64,000 nucleotides of DNA. It comes from Desulfallas sp. Bu1-1 (lineage in GTDB: Bacteria > Bacillota > Desulfotomaculia > Desulfotomaculales > Desulfallaceae). The position numbers were made by a program, and so were the translations under genes. Each line of letters opens with the position of its first letter. Within the stretch, counting starts at the first letter, position 1. Below are positions 8,639 to 17,737 of this stretch, one piece after another. The stretch lies in assembly GCF_015594625.1 (NCBI RefSeq), contig NZ_JADNRQ010000007.1:87520-151519 (forward strand), read 5' to 3'. The notes under the pieces are model-generated. The model was given only the letters and a program-made list of their open reading frames with translations, searched no databases and was not told the DNA's origin.

Positions 8639-8815
8639 ATGGAACGATGGCAACGAAGCCTTGCGGCAAACAAGCGGCAAGCACAAGACGAGATGACCAT
8701 ACTTTCACCGGAGGAGTTAAATGTTCTGAAGTCTGGATATGTCGACGCTTTCGATGATGCACTGGAGGTTCTCGAAAGCGCCCGGCATGTCAAACCGCCC
8801 GATATTAATACCTGA
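8639..8815 (+). CDS. Small uncharacterised protein (58 aa)
   Basis: A 58-codon frame with ATG at 8639 follows CGGAGGG by 7 bases. The product is highly charged and predicted helical: it begins 'MERWQRSLAANKRQAQDEM', continues with 'LSPEELNVLKSGY' and ends '...PPDINT'. There are no cysteines or membrane helices. Its close spacing to the preceding gene, good ribosome site and a terminator directly after its stop support it as real. The function is unknown. Confidence 0.65.
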   Translation: MERWQRSLAANKRQAQDEMTILSPEELNVLKSGYVDAFDDALEVLESARHVKPPDINT

Positions 8816-8852
8816 GGCGACCGTCCACTCGCTAAACGGCCGCCTTTTTTTC
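8816..8852 (+). terminator. Intrinsic terminator
   Basis: GGCGACCGT pairs with ACGGCCGCC (one mismatch) and is followed by a run of seven T residues. It ends the two-gene unit that starts at 8227. Confidence 0.75.
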
Positions 8853-9007
8853 TTTCTTTAAAAGTTAAACTTGCCGTTCCGCCGGTGCCGCGTTGCGCCG
8901 GTTGCGGTTACAAAACCTGTTAAGCAGGTTTGCTTGTATTTTTAGTTTAATTTGGTTACAATGGTAAAGGGTAATTCGGGATTGCCATTTTGATTGGAGG
9001 GCTTTAT

Positions 9008-9925
9008 TTGAAACGCGTGGTCAGTGTGAGCCTGGGTTCCTCCAAGAGGGATCACCGGGTACAGGTGGAACTGCTGGGTGAGCAGTTTGAAATCAGCCGA
9101 CTTGGTATGGATGGAGATTTTGACAAGGCCCTGGCCAAGTTAAAGGAACTTGATGGCCGGGTTGACGCCATCGGTCTGGGCGGAATAGATGTGTATGTAT
9201 ACGCAGGTAAAAAAAAATACGCCTTTCGAGACGGTCTCAAGCTTATGGAAGCTGTCAAAAAAACTCCGGTGGTGGACGGAAGCGGCCTGAAAAATACCCT
9301 GGAGCGGGAAACGGTAAAATATTTATTGAAAGAAACCGGTTTAATTAAGAAAGGTACCAGGGTCCTGATGGTCAGCGCGGTGGACAGGTTCGGCATGGCG
9401 GAGGCCTTTGTGGAGGCGGAATGCGATGTAACTTTCGGCGACTTGATTTTTGCCGCCGGAATTCCGTACCCGATTAAGACCCTGGAAGAATTGGAGGAAA
9501 TAGCGGACAAGTTGTTGCCCGAAATGACCAAGCTACCTTTTCATATGCTTTACCCGACGGGCAAAAAGCAAGAGTCCCGGGACGAGGAAAAGGCCAAGAA
9601 ATACGCTCAATATTACCGTGACGCGGAAATCATAGCCGGCGATTTTCATTTTATTAAGCGATATATGCCGGATACCCTTAACGGTCAAATAATTATTACA
9701 AACACCACTACCACCTCCGACGTGGAATTGTTAAAGGAAAAGGGAGCCACCAAACTGGTCACAACCACCCCGGTCTATGACGGGCGATCTTTCGGCACCA
9801 ACGTAATCGAAGGGGTAATGGTGGCAATCCTGGGCAAACCATGGGAGCAAATTAACCCGGAGGATTATCTGGGCTTGATTAAAAAATTAAGCTTTCAGCC
9901 GCGCATTATAGAAATGGCGAGTTAG
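9008..9925 (+). CDS. Conserved protein, quinate/shikimate dehydrogenase-like annotation in related genomes (uncertain)
   Basis: The product has 305 residues after choosing TTG 9008, which sits 6 bases beyond GGAGGG. It is rich in alternating strands and helices ('RVVSVSLGSS', 'VDAIGLGGIDVYVYAG', 'RVLMVSAVDRFGMAEA', 'IIITNTTTTSDVELL'), suggesting Rossmann-type repeats. From memory such proteins in Firmicutes are sometimes labelled quinate 5-dehydrogenase, but I see no clear classical shikimate-dehydrogenase catalytic Lys/Asp context, so that label should not be trusted. It has no membrane segment. An SCP2-domain protein and a permease follow closely, so a three-gene operon is likely. Confidence 0.75.
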   Translation: MKRVVSVSLGSSKRDHRVQVELLGEQFEISRLGMDGDFDKALAKLKELDGRVDAIGLGGIDVYVYAGKKKYAFRDGLKLMEAVKKTPVVDGSGLKNTLERETVKYLLKETGLIKKGTRVLMVSAVDRFGMAEAFVEAECDVTFGDLIFAAGIPYPIKTLEELEEIADKLLPEMTKLPFHMLYPTGKKQESRDEEKAKKYAQYYRDAEIIAGDFHFIKRYMPDTLNGQIIITNTTTTSDVELLKEKGATKLVTTTPVYDGRSFGTNVIEGVMVAILGKPWEQINPEDYLGLIKKLSFQPRIIEMAS

Positions 9926-9956
9926 TTGACCTCATATCATTACATGGAGGACATTT

Positions 9957-10310
9957 ATGGCCACACATAAAGAGATCACCAATAGCTTGCTTGCTTTTCA
10001 GGAAGGATACAACAAAAATAAAAAGCTAAAAATAATGAACCGGGACTGGAACCGGGTAATTTTAATCAAAGCAACGGATGTGGAGTCCGAGCACACTTTG
10101 AAACTTGAGGACGGGGAATTATCCGTAAAAGAAGGTGCGCCGGAGGACCCTGACCTGGTAGTAACCTCGGACAGCGAAACATTGGCCGATCTCTTCTACG
10201 GCGACATTACCCCCACGGAACCTTATATGAACGGTACCCTTGTTTTGAAGGGTTCCGAGGATGATATTGTACGACTGGACTTTATTTCCCTGATGATCTG
10301 GGGCGAGTAA
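9957..10310 (+). CDS. SCP2 sterol-carrier-domain protein
   Basis: A 117-residue protein consisting of one SCP2-like domain, which forms a hydrophobic cavity for lipids or acyl chains. The pattern 'LAFQEGYNKNKKLKIMNRDWNRVILIKATD' followed by 'DPDLVVTSDSETLADLFYGDITPTEPYMNGTL...' was recognised by the typical 'D..V......L..L..G..... A...G.L...G' layout of this family. It has a GGAGG site before ATG and lies 31 bases after the previous gene and one base before the permease. The ligand is unknown. Confidence 0.75.
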   Translation: MATHKEITNSLLAFQEGYNKNKKLKIMNRDWNRVILIKATDVESEHTLKLEDGELSVKEGAPEDPDLVVTSDSETLADLFYGDITPTEPYMNGTLVLKGSEDDIVRLDFISLMIWGE

Positions 10311-10311
10311 G

Positions 10312-11667
10312 TTGGCACTGAAAAAAGTTCTTACCCTTAGAACAGTAGTTGCTACCAGCGCAGGTCTCACGCTGTCCAGCTCCACATTCATAGCGGCGGT
10401 GCAGGTGGCTGGATTTCTTGCCGGCGACGCCGCATGGCTGGCCATTTTGACCGGCGGGTTGCTGTGTATCACAGCCGCCCTTTGTTTTAGTGAATTAAAT
10501 GGACTTATCCCTTCGGCGGCGGGTATCCGCCTGTACTACAGCCGGGCATTCAACGACCACCTGGCCCTTGTTGTTTCGTTGCTCTACATGGCGGTAATCC
10601 TGGGCGTAATCGGAGCCGAAAGTTACGTGCTGTCCGAAATACTACACGAAGCTATTCCTCTGATCCCACCGATGGCCTGGATCCTGGTCATGTTTTCCGT
10701 TGTAACGGGGATGAATATCATTGGAATTAAAATCGCCGGTTGGTTCCAGGATGCCATTACCTACGGTATGATGCTGTCATTAACCGTGTTGGCCTTAATG
10801 GCCCTGGCCAAAGTGGATTTTCACTTAACAGCCCCTCTGGTCACGGGCGGCACGGCAAACTTCGTCAACGCGGTGGCTGTGGGCGTGTTTTTATTTGTCG
10901 GATTTGAATGGGTCACGCCCCTGGCGGAGGAAGTAACCCACAGCAAGCTAATTTCCCGGGGCATGCTGCTGGCCATAGGGATTTTAAGCGTAACTTACGC
11001 TTTTTTTACCACGGCCATGACGGCGCTGGTGCCACGGGAAGTACTGGCTAACTCGCCCACCCCTCATTTAATTTTCGCGCGCACTTTGCTGGGCGACGCC
11101 GGGGTACCAATTATGCTGGCACTGACGCTGGCCGCCTCCATCACCACATTTAACGCGGGCCTGATCAGCATATCCCGTTTTGTCTACGCTTCGGCCCGTG
11201 AACACGTGTTGCCCGCGGTGTTCAGCAAGGTAAGCATGCGCTTTTTCACCCCGTGGGTGGCGGTGATCAGCATTTTCATCTTGGGTGTGGTAATTTCCAC
11301 CATAGTATTGATCACCCATCGTTACCTGACCCTGGTGAACATGGCGGCGGCCATGGAAAGTATCATTTACGTGCTGGCCGGCATCTCCGTAATTCTATTG
11401 CGCAAAAAAATGCCCGACGCCAAGCGACCTTACCGCGTCAGGGGAGGATACGTCATTCCGGGAATCAGCGCGGTGGTCTTTTCCGTCCTGGCGATCGCCA
11501 TCTTTATTACCTTTCCACGGGTATTCATTTGCCTGGCCCTGGGCATTTTACTCAGCAGCTTGTATGTAAATCACGTAGTGCCGGTATTAAAGCGACGCCA
11601 CCAGCAAAAAAAGGCTGCCGCCAGGCGCAGGCGCCCGGTCGCCAGCGCGGAAAAGGCGGGAGATTAA
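10312..11667 (+). CDS. APC-superfamily amino acid permease
   Basis: This is a secondary transporter of 451 residues with about twelve hydrophobic helices. The first helix holds the unwound glycine-rich stretch typical of APC carriers ('SAGLTLSSSTFIAAVQVAGF') and the eighth region reads 'FNAGLISISRFVYASARE', similar to the APC signature. The C-terminal tail is basic ('RRHQQKKAAARRRR'). It starts with TTG one base after the stop of the SCP2 gene, so translation is probably coupled. A terminator follows. Substrate cannot be told from sequence; the family moves amino acids or polyamines. Confidence 0.88.
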   Translation: MALKKVLTLRTVVATSAGLTLSSSTFIAAVQVAGFLAGDAAWLAILTGGLLCITAALCFSELNGLIPSAAGIRLYYSRAFNDHLALVVSLLYMAVILGVIGAESYVLSEILHEAIPLIPPMAWILVMFSVVTGMNIIGIKIAGWFQDAITYGMMLSLTVLALMALAKVDFHLTAPLVTGGTANFVNAVAVGVFLFVGFEWVTPLAEEVTHSKLISRGMLLAIGILSVTYAFFTTAMTALVPREVLANSPTPHLIFARTLLGDAGVPIMLALTLAASITTFNAGLISISRFVYASAREHVLPAVFSKVSMRFFTPWVAVISIFILGVVISTIVLITHRYLTLVNMAAAMESIIYVLAGISVILLRKKMPDAKRPYRVRGGYVIPGISAVVFSVLAIAIFITFPRVFICLALGILLSSLYVNHVVPVLKRRHQQKKAAARRRRPVASAEKAGD

Positions 11668-11680
11668 TCACTGACATCGC

Positions 11681-11719
11681 CCGGCATCCCGTAGCAATAA
11701 GCGGCTATGCCGGTTTTTT
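11681..11719 (+). terminator. Intrinsic terminator after the permease
   Basis: CCGGCAT (11681-11687) pairs with ATGCCGG (11707-11713), enclosing a further weak hairpin, and six T residues follow. Confidence 0.75.
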
Positions 11720-11761
11720 ATATACCCGTCCGGCTACGGGCGATTCCAGCAGCATTAATGA

Positions 11762-12535
11762 TTACAGGCCCAGCAAGCGGTATACATCAGCGTTTACCGA
11801 ATTATCCCCGGACAATCCCCGGCTTTTACGAAATGCTATTACGGCCCGCTCCATGCCGCCACCCCAGATGCCGTCTATCGGCCCGTCATAAAAACCAAGC
11901 CTTTTCAGCCGAATTTGTACCTCCATCACGTCTCCGCCCCGCTCATCCCGTCGCATGGTGCGAAACTCGTCGGATTGGTATTTGAACGGGTTGCCGGTGA
12001 TGATCACTTTTGTACCGGGTTTGGCCCAGGGGTAAATTTCTTCAACGTGCCTGTTGTTCATGCGAATACAGCCATGACTGGCATAACTGCCGATGGAATA
12101 AGGCTTATTGGTGCCGTGGATGCCATATATTCCCCAGGGTACGGTTAACCCGATCCAGCGGGTCCCAAAACCGGTGCCCCAGTTCATGGCCCGGTGCAGC
12201 ACCTTGAAGTTGCCGATGGGGGTGGGCGTTTCATGTTTACCCACAGCCACGGGATATTGTTTATATGGTTCGCCGTCCGACATCACCGTTAAAACCCGCC
12301 TGCTGGTATCAATGAGAATACTGACCTCCCCCGGCGGCGGGGGAGTTTTGTTCTCCGATACCACATCCCGCCCCTGTATGGCAGGTTCTTGCGGGGCCAA
12401 CACCCGTTGTTGTTCTTCCATCAGCCGGCAATATGGACACCCCGAAACTGCAGCGGCGAGTCCGGCGTGCAACAATGTAACCATGAAAATACCAGTAGTT
12501 AATAAAATATATTTGGCCGTCTTAACTCCTAGCAT
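11762..12535 (-). CDS. L,D-transpeptidase (YkuD) with C-terminal peptidoglycan-binding domain
   Basis: This is a cell-wall enzyme that makes 3-3 cross-links or attaches proteins to peptidoglycan. The 257-residue precursor has a signal peptide (about 1-30), a YkuD domain whose catalytic motif is 'IGSYASHGCIRMNN' (nucleophile Cys, partner His) after an upstream 'YGIHGTN', and a C-terminal PG_binding_1 repeat ('VQIRLKRLGFYDGPIDGIWG'). Just after the signal segment is 'SGCPYC', a C-x2-C that may be disulfide-bonded. ATG at 12535 follows GGGAGGG. It is monocistronic and divergent from the GerMN lipoprotein gene. Confidence 0.9.
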   Translation of the reverse strand: MLGVKTAKYILLTTGIFMVTLLHAGLAAAVSGCPYCRLMEEQQRVLAPQEPAIQGRDVVSENKTPPPPGEVSILIDTSRRVLTVMSDGEPYKQYPVAVGKHETPTPIGNFKVLHRAMNWGTGFGTRWIGLTVPWGIYGIHGTNKPYSIGSYASHGCIRMNNRHVEEIYPWAKPGTKVIITGNPFKYQSDEFRTMRRDERGGDVMEVQIRLKRLGFYDGPIDGIWGGGMERAVIAFRKSRGLSGDNSVNADVYRLLGL

Positions 12536-12664
12536 TTTTTCCCTCCCGGCATAAATTCCTGTATATTTTTCCCCTAAAGCGAAATTGTATTTTGGTATTT
12601 TTTTGTCATAAACGTATAACCCCGGTCATAAACATGAATAGGACAAACCGTAGGGGGTGAGCTG

Positions 12665-13306
12665 TTGAAAGCGGTAGTTAAATTTTTTATTTACCTGGGA
12701 TTGATTGCGGTGGCCCTGTATACATCGGGATGCCTTTATGATCATAAACCCGCCCCCGGCGGTAATGGTGAAAATCAACACAAAGGGGTAACAGCTCCAG
12801 AACAACCGGCGGTTCTTGAACAGAAAAATACAGATCGGGAATATGTTAAACTAAATAATAGCACCAACAATAATGTTCAACCTGAGATAAAAGAAAAAAC
12901 CAGCGTCGTGCTATATTTTGATAACGGAAAAGGCAGCCTGTCTGCCGAGCGCAGGGAAATCCCCAAGGTTCCCGGTATTGCCAGGCAAACTGTTTATGAA
13001 CTTTGCCGGGGTCCGCTCAATCATGCGCTGTTTCCCACTCTGCCGAAAAATACGAAACTGCTCGACATCAATATCAAGGACGGTTTATGCACGGTAAACT
13101 TCAGCCGGGAATTGATCACCGCGCACAGTGGCGGTTCGGGTGCCGAAAACTTAACGGTTTATTCCATTGTTAATACTCTGACCCAGTTCAATAGTGTGGA
13201 ACGGGTCCAGATCCTGGTCGAGGGCAAGAAAGTGGAAACGATAGCCGGCCATCTCGATGTCAGTTCTCCACTGGAGAGAGATAATGAACTTATCAGCTCT
13301 ATATAA
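12665..13306 (+). CDS. GerMN-domain lipoprotein
   Basis: A 213-residue secreted protein with an N-terminal hydrophobic segment and a probable lipidation Cys at 'YTSGC' (the residue at -3 is Thr, not the usual Leu, so lipidation is likely but not certain). After a low-complexity linker comes a GerMN domain ('VVLYFDNGKGSLSAERREIP', 'ELCRGPLNHALFPTLPKNTKLLDINIKDG', 'VNFSRELI', 'VYSIVNTLTQFNSVERVQILVEG'). In Bacillus, GerM is needed for spore cortex assembly and germination and lies next to rph; here rph is 4.4 kb away. TTG 12665 follows AGGGGGTGA. Confidence 0.85.
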   Translation: MKAVVKFFIYLGLIAVALYTSGCLYDHKPAPGGNGENQHKGVTAPEQPAVLEQKNTDREYVKLNNSTNNNVQPEIKEKTSVVLYFDNGKGSLSAERREIPKVPGIARQTVYELCRGPLNHALFPTLPKNTKLLDINIKDGLCTVNFSRELITAHSGGSGAENLTVYSIVNTLTQFNSVERVQILVEGKKVETIAGHLDVSSPLERDNELISSI

Positions 13307-13314
13307 CAAAATAA

Positions 13315-13337
13315 CCCCATATTTATTTAATATGGGG
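13315..13337. terminator. Bidirectional terminator-like hairpin between convergent genes
   Basis: CCCCATATT and AATATGGGG form a 9-bp stem with loop TATTT. Read on the minus strand it is followed by TTATTTTGTTAT. It separates the GerMN lipoprotein gene from the convergent oxidoreductase gene. Confidence 0.6.
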
Positions 13338-13396
13338 CTCGTATAAGTGGCGACGTGTCTATCGCTACTTTATTTTTTTCCGGCGCTAGTCTTTAT

Positions 13397-14512
13397 TTAC
13401 TGCCAGTTCACCGGCCGGAATTCAAAATGGGGCTGTTGATAGGTCGAGGTATATGCCGGAATGTAATCATCCGTAACATCAACTACAACGATGTTGTTCT
13501 CACGAATAGAGCGCAGGATGTCCAGGATGGTCTTAACGTCCCCGTATTCCATTTCCGGGGTTACCGAAATCATCTCCTTACCGGTCATGGCGTTGTACAA
13601 ATTCAGTAACTCATTGTAATAGCCCCGCTGCGGGCGGTAGGGAATCTGCTCCGAACCGCCATCGTTATAGGCTACGTTAATAGTGCCGCAATCCCTTTCC
13701 TCCAGGTAAATCATGCCTCTGGTGCAGAATATACGCAGCCCGATCTGAGGCCGCTGCGGTTCCTTGCCTGCGCAATAAAAGGAAAATTGACCGGTAACGC
13801 CGCTCTTAAATGATAAATTGACGTTAACCACTGCATAAGGTGAAAAATCATCCTTCTGGGGCACTCCAAATGCCTGCAACCGGTCGATGGCTCCGAAAAT
13901 ATGTCTCAGCGCCGCTATATCATGCACCCCCATGTCCATGATGGCGCCGCCCTGAAAAACGGGGTGCTGGCGCCATTCCGTCCGGGCGAAGTTGTTTTTC
14001 AACATATCCTCCGGGAAACACGTCACCCTGTTCTGAATGAAATAAACCACGTCACCCACTTTTTTTTGCCTCACCATGTCCCGGATCATATTAATTTCCT
14101 CGTTATAACGATAATTTTCCGCGATCATGATCGGCACCCCATAACGGCGGGGCAATTCGGCATGTGCCCTGGCCTGTTCATAAGTAGCCGCCAGCGGTTT
14201 TTCACAAATAATGGCCCTGTTCGGCTGGTTGGCAATGGTTCTGGCTACATCTTCAGTGACCCGGTAATTATGCTCAATGGGCACCATGATATCGAACACA
14301 TTAATGTCGCCGCGCCACAACATCGGGCGGTAATCGGTATAAACAGAGTCGCCGCTCAGCCCCAAACGTTCCGCCCAAGGCCTCGTTTTCTCCGGGTCGG
14401 GATCACATAGAGCCACGATTTCATATTTATCGGATAATTCCTGATAAGCTGGGTAGTGCAGACGTTCAAAGGCCATGCCGGTACCGATAATCCCGACTTT
14501 CAACTTTTCCAT
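13397..14512 (-). CDS. Gfo/Idh/MocA-family NAD(P)-dependent oxidoreductase
   Basis: A 371-residue sugar- or polyol-type dehydrogenase. The N-terminal Rossmann fold shows 'VGIIGTGMAFERLH' and 'VALCDPDPEK'; the signature 'EKPLAATYEQA' with the catalytic Lys lies near residue 100; the 'GGAIMDMGVHDIAALRHIFG' block with its His is the C-terminal domain active-site motif. The length is typical. ATG 14512 follows GGAGGG. It stands alone, with no sugar genes nearby, so the substrate is unknown. Confidence 0.88.
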   Translation of the reverse strand: MEKLKVGIIGTGMAFERLHYPAYQELSDKYEIVALCDPDPEKTRPWAERLGLSGDSVYTDYRPMLWRGDINVFDIMVPIEHNYRVTEDVARTIANQPNRAIICEKPLAATYEQARAHAELPRRYGVPIMIAENYRYNEEINMIRDMVRQKKVGDVVYFIQNRVTCFPEDMLKNNFARTEWRQHPVFQGGAIMDMGVHDIAALRHIFGAIDRLQAFGVPQKDDFSPYAVVNVNLSFKSGVTGQFSFYCAGKEPQRPQIGLRIFCTRGMIYLEERDCGTINVAYNDGGSEQIPYRPQRGYYNELLNLYNAMTGKEMISVTPEMEYGDVKTILDILRSIRENNIVVVDVTDDYIPAYTSTYQQPHFEFRPVNWQ

Positions 14513-14746
14513 GTCAGATCCCTCCAGCTACGAAGTTATTTTATTTTGTGACCAATCACGATAAACTATCCGCAAAATTTATGTTTCGGGGAACTTTTTG
14601 TTAATAAAACGCGTCATTGTATTAAAAATGCAGGAAAATGTTTTAGTTGGCAAATATGGTATTTTAATGGAAAAAAGGTTTTTATTATAACTTGTCGAAT
14701 AATTAACCATATCAGATTAAAAAGGGGAAATAAGGAGACGCGGACC

Positions 14747-16744
14747 ATGCACAGGCGAGAAAAATGGAAACAAAAATTATTAAGAGGAATGACTGTTTTT
14801 TTACTTACCACCGCCGGTTTTCTGATACTGCCCTCCACTGCGCCCGCTGCCACCCGGGTTGTGGTAACCGGGGATACGGTAAACGTACGAAGTGGCCCGG
14901 CCACAACCAATAATATCGTGGCCAAAGTAAAGAAAAACGACCAGTTTACTGTGCTTGATGCGCGCGGTGACTGGTACAAGATCAGCGTCAACGGCGTTAA
15001 TGGATGGATCGCGGGTTGGCTGGTACGGGCCGAAAAACTACCGGACAAGCAGGCCACCATCACGGCAACCACGGTCAACGTCCGCTCCGGGCCCGGCACA
15101 TCTTACGGTATCGTCTCCAAAGTGTACAAGGGTGGCAAGTATAACGTCACGCAAACAAGCGGCCAGTGGCTCAAAATCAGCCTGCCCAACGGCCAATCGG
15201 GTTGGATTGCAGGCTGGCTGGCCTCCGTCAGTGAAGTGGAGGCAAAGGCGGAGCCCGCCAACTCCGCGCCGCCGGCGCAAAATCAAACCCCAACCAACAC
15301 GTCCAAAGTTAAGGAGGCCACTATCACGGCATCTACGGTCAACGTCCGTTCCGGACCCGGCACATCTTACGGTATCGTCTCCAAAGTGTACAAGGGTGGC
15401 AAGTATAACGTCACGCAAACAAGCGGCCAGTGGCTCAAAATCAGCCTGCCCAACAGCCAATCGGGTTGGATTGCAGGCTGGCTGGCCTCCGTCAGCGAAG
15501 TGGAGGCAAAGGCGGAGCCCGCCAACTCCGCGCCGCCGGCGCAAAACCCGCCGTCGGGAAACCTGATGGCCGTTGTCAACGGAGATAATGTGAATGTAAG
15601 AGGTGGGCCGGGAACCAGCCACGGCGTGTTGAGTCAGGTCAGTAGAGGCCAGAGACTGGGCGTTCTGGATCGCACCGGTGACTGGTACAAGGTCAGGTTG
15701 GACGGAGGCGTGATCGGCTGGGTTGCCGGCTGGTTGATTAACGTGGAACAGGCGGAAGCGTCTCCGGCACCCGGCGACCCGCCCGTGGAAACAGGGGATA
15801 CCGACCGGAGTGATCGACAACAACCGGGAGAGCCGGTGAAGCTGGAGAAAATTGAAGTAAACAATAAAAACGGCCATACCCTGGTTACTCTTAAAGCCAG
15901 CGGTGAGCTGAACTATGACATGTTTCTCATCACCAATCCCGAGCGGCTGGTGGTGGACCTGAAAAACATAGAACCCGGCGACCTGCCGGAGACAATACCG
16001 GTGGGCACGGAAGTGGTTAACCAGATCAGAACAGGCTGGTTCAGCAAGGAACCACCAGTATTACGGGTCGTGTTTGATCTCAAGGGGGCAGTTGTCAGCC
16101 TGGACAAGCTTTCCGAAGACCGGAGGCAATTGGACCTGGATATATATATACCCGCGATCGGCAGCTTCCTGCAAGGGCGCGTGATCGCAATCGACCCGGG
16201 CCACGGCGGTAAAGACCCCGGCGCCATTGGCCCCACCGGGCTGCAGGAAAAAGACGTTACGCTGGACATCGCGCTGAAGCTGGCTCAAATGCTTACCGAA
16301 AGTGGCGCCAGAGTCGTGCTTACCAGAACGGACGACAGGTTTATCGATCTTTATGAACGTACTGCCATAGCCGAAGCAAACGGGGCCGAAGTGTTTTTAA
16401 GCATCCATATCAACGCCAATTCCAACCCAAATGCTAACGGGATCAGTACTTATTACCGGCGTGATTACGGAGATTTGGCCCCGGGCGTGAATCAAGCCGA
16501 CAACCGACGTCTGGCCGGTGCCATCCAAACGGAAATCCTCCGGGCGCTGGGCAGGCGTAGCCTGGGAGTGTTGCAGGCCAACTTTGTAGTGTTACGCACA
16601 TCCCCGGTCCCGGCGGCCCTGGCCGAAATAGCATTCATTTCCAACCCGGAAGAGGAACAAATGCTGCGCCAGGAAAACGTACGCATCAAGGTCGCCGAAG
16701 CGCTGGCCCGGGGGCTCAACAATTACTTCTCACCTGCAAATTAA
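14747..16744 (+). CDS. N-acetylmuramoyl-L-alanine amidase with four SH3b domains and AMIN domain
   Basis: A secreted 665-residue cell-wall hydrolase that cleaves the lactyl-amide bond of peptidoglycan. After a signal peptide (to about residue 34) come four bacterial SH3 repeats with the 'VNVRSGP...W.KI...G..GWIAGWL' pattern, an AMIN domain (about 365-460), and an Amidase_3 domain with zinc ligands in 'IDPGHGGKDPGA', the Glu of 'GLQEKDV' and 'SIHINAN', and the late Glu in 'ALAEIAFISN'. The second and third SH3 domains are almost identical at DNA level. ATG 14747 follows AAGGAG. It is monocistronic with its own terminator. Confidence 0.93.
   Translation: MHRREKWKQKLLRGMTVFLLTTAGFLILPSTAPAATRVVVTGDTVNVRSGPATTNNIVAKVKKNDQFTVLDARGDWYKISVNGVNGWIAGWLVRAEKLPDKQATITATTVNVRSGPGTSYGIVSKVYKGGKYNVTQTSGQWLKISLPNGQSGWIAGWLASVSEVEAKAEPANSAPPAQNQTPTNTSKVKEATITASTVNVRSGPGTSYGIVSKVYKGGKYNVTQTSGQWLKISLPNSQSGWIAGWLASVSEVEAKAEPANSAPPAQNPPSGNLMAVVNGDNVNVRGGPGTSHGVLSQVSRGQRLGVLDRTGDWYKVRLDGGVIGWVAGWLINVEQAEASPAPGDPPVETGDTDRSDRQQPGEPVKLEKIEVNNKNGHTLVTLKASGELNYDMFLITNPERLVVDLKNIEPGDLPETIPVGTEVVNQIRTGWFSKEPPVLRVVFDLKGAVVSLDKLSEDRRQLDLDIYIPAIGSFLQGRVIAIDPGHGGKDPGAIGPTGLQEKDVTLDIALKLAQMLTESGARVVLTRTDDRFIDLYERTAIAEANGAEVFLSIHINANSNPNANGISTYYRRDYGDLAPGVNQADNRRLAGAIQTEILRALGRRSLGVLQANFVVLRTSPVPAALAEIAFISNPEEEQMLRQENVRIKVAEALARGLNNYFSPAN
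15055..15545 (+). repeat. Near-identical in-frame direct repeat (SH3 domains 2 and 3)
   Basis: Bases about 15055-15281 recur at about 15319-15545, exactly 264 bases (88 codons) later. Over the last 190 bases of the unit I see only two differences. Both copies encode one SH3b domain plus the Ala/Pro/Glu linker, so this is a recent in-frame duplication inside the amidase gene. Confidence 0.9.
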
Positions 16745-16753
16745 TTGATCAAC

Positions 16754-16778
16754 AGGAACCGGTACCGGTTCCTTTCTT
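16754..16778 (+). terminator. Intrinsic terminator after the amidase
   Basis: AGGAACCGG and CCGGTTCCT pair around TA and are followed by TTCTTG. The uridine run is short, so efficiency is uncertain. Confidence 0.6.
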
Positions 16779-16943
16779 GTGTCCGGCTGCAAACTGGTGG
16801 TACAATATGCCATGGGTAAAAAACTTGATCTAAATAACATCTTTATTACACATAATAACCCCGATCCCCAAAAAACCGTAGCCCCGGGGTGCTGCTGCCC
16901 CGGGCCGGTCGAACTGAAACGGAAAATAACAGGAGCTGATGTG

Positions 16944-17717
16944 ATGCGCTTGACAATACTAGGTTGCTGGGCTCCTTACCCCCGCCCCGGAGGCGCTTGT
17001 TCCGGCTACCTCATGCGGTGCGGGAAAACTTCACTGATGCTGGACGCGGGCAACGGTAGTTTTGCCGAGCTGACACGGCATATTGATTTTAGCTTCCTGT
17101 CAGGCCTAGTAATAACCCATTTTCATCCCGACCATTACGTGGACGTGTTTTGCCTGAGACACGCCGTGGAAGGCGCCAGGCGCGAGGGGAAAATGAATGA
17201 ACCGGTCAAGCTTTTTATTCCGCCCGCGCCGGAAGAAATATATCGTAAACTGGCCGGGTATACCGGGGCTTTTGACGTGGTAAATATAGATGAACTGCCC
17301 GTGACCGGTGAAATACCCGGCTTGCAAGCCAGGAAGGTCCGGCTGGGGGACACTACATTATATTTTGCACCTACCACCCATTCGTTGCCCGGGTACTCGG
17401 TAGTGGCAAGACACGGCAACAAAACAGTATGTTATTCCGGCGATACGGCCGCAGGTGAGGAGATCAAAAAAGCGGCAAACGGTGCTGATTTGTTTATCTG
17501 TGAAGCCAGCGGCATGAACAAGGATGCAGCATTTCTCGCGGGGGTACATATGACGGCGGGGCAGGCAGGTTCGCTGGCCCGCGAGGCCGGCGCAGGCAGG
17601 CTTGTCATCACGCATTTCTGGCCCGAGTACGATATCAATATCTTACTGGCCGAATCGGGCGAAGGTTTCGAGGGTGCAGTCGAACCCGCCGTCCAAGGCA
17701 AAACATTTACAGTTTAA
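16944..17717 (+). CDS. MBL-fold metal-dependent hydrolase (RNase Z-like)
   Basis: A cytosolic 257-residue metallo-beta-lactamase-fold enzyme. The dizinc motif is '[10 protein letters not shown]', preceded by '[12 protein letters not shown]' and followed by the Asp of '[12 protein letters not shown]' and the His of '[10 protein letters not shown]'. It is closest in layout to the YhfI/RNase Z-like group, not to true lactamases. ATG 16944 is chosen since AGGAG lies 8 bases upstream; the longer frame from 16779 runs through a terminator and GC hairpin and is not credible. It sits 20 bases before rph and probably starts that operon. The natural substrate is unknown. Confidence 0.85.
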   Translation: MRLTILGCWAPYPRPGGACSGYLMRCGKTSLMLDAGNGSFAELTRHIDFSFLSGLVITHFHPDHYVDVFCLRHAVEGARREGKMNEPVKLFIPPAPEEIYRKLAGYTGAFDVVNIDELPVTGEIPGLQARKVRLGDTTLYFAPTTHSLPGYSVVARHGNKTVCYSGDTAAGEEIKKAANGADLFICEASGMNKDAAFLAGVHMTAGQAGSLAREAGAGRLVITHFWPEYDINILLAESGEGFEGAVEPAVQGKTFTV

Positions 17718-17737
17718 TTAAAATCAGGAGGATAATT

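Noticed and set aside
15055..15545. Direct repeats as a CRISPR array
   Set aside because: Units are 264 bases, code for protein domains in frame, and there are only two; no spacers or cas genes are present.
15038..15877. 279-codon frame on the minus strand
   Set aside because: It is the mirror of the SH3 repeats in the amidase gene and has no ribosome site or family likeness.
16882..16905. GC-rich hairpin CCCGGGG...CCCCGGG before the MBL-fold gene, as terminator
   Set aside because: There is no T-run after it on either strand; it may only affect the leader.
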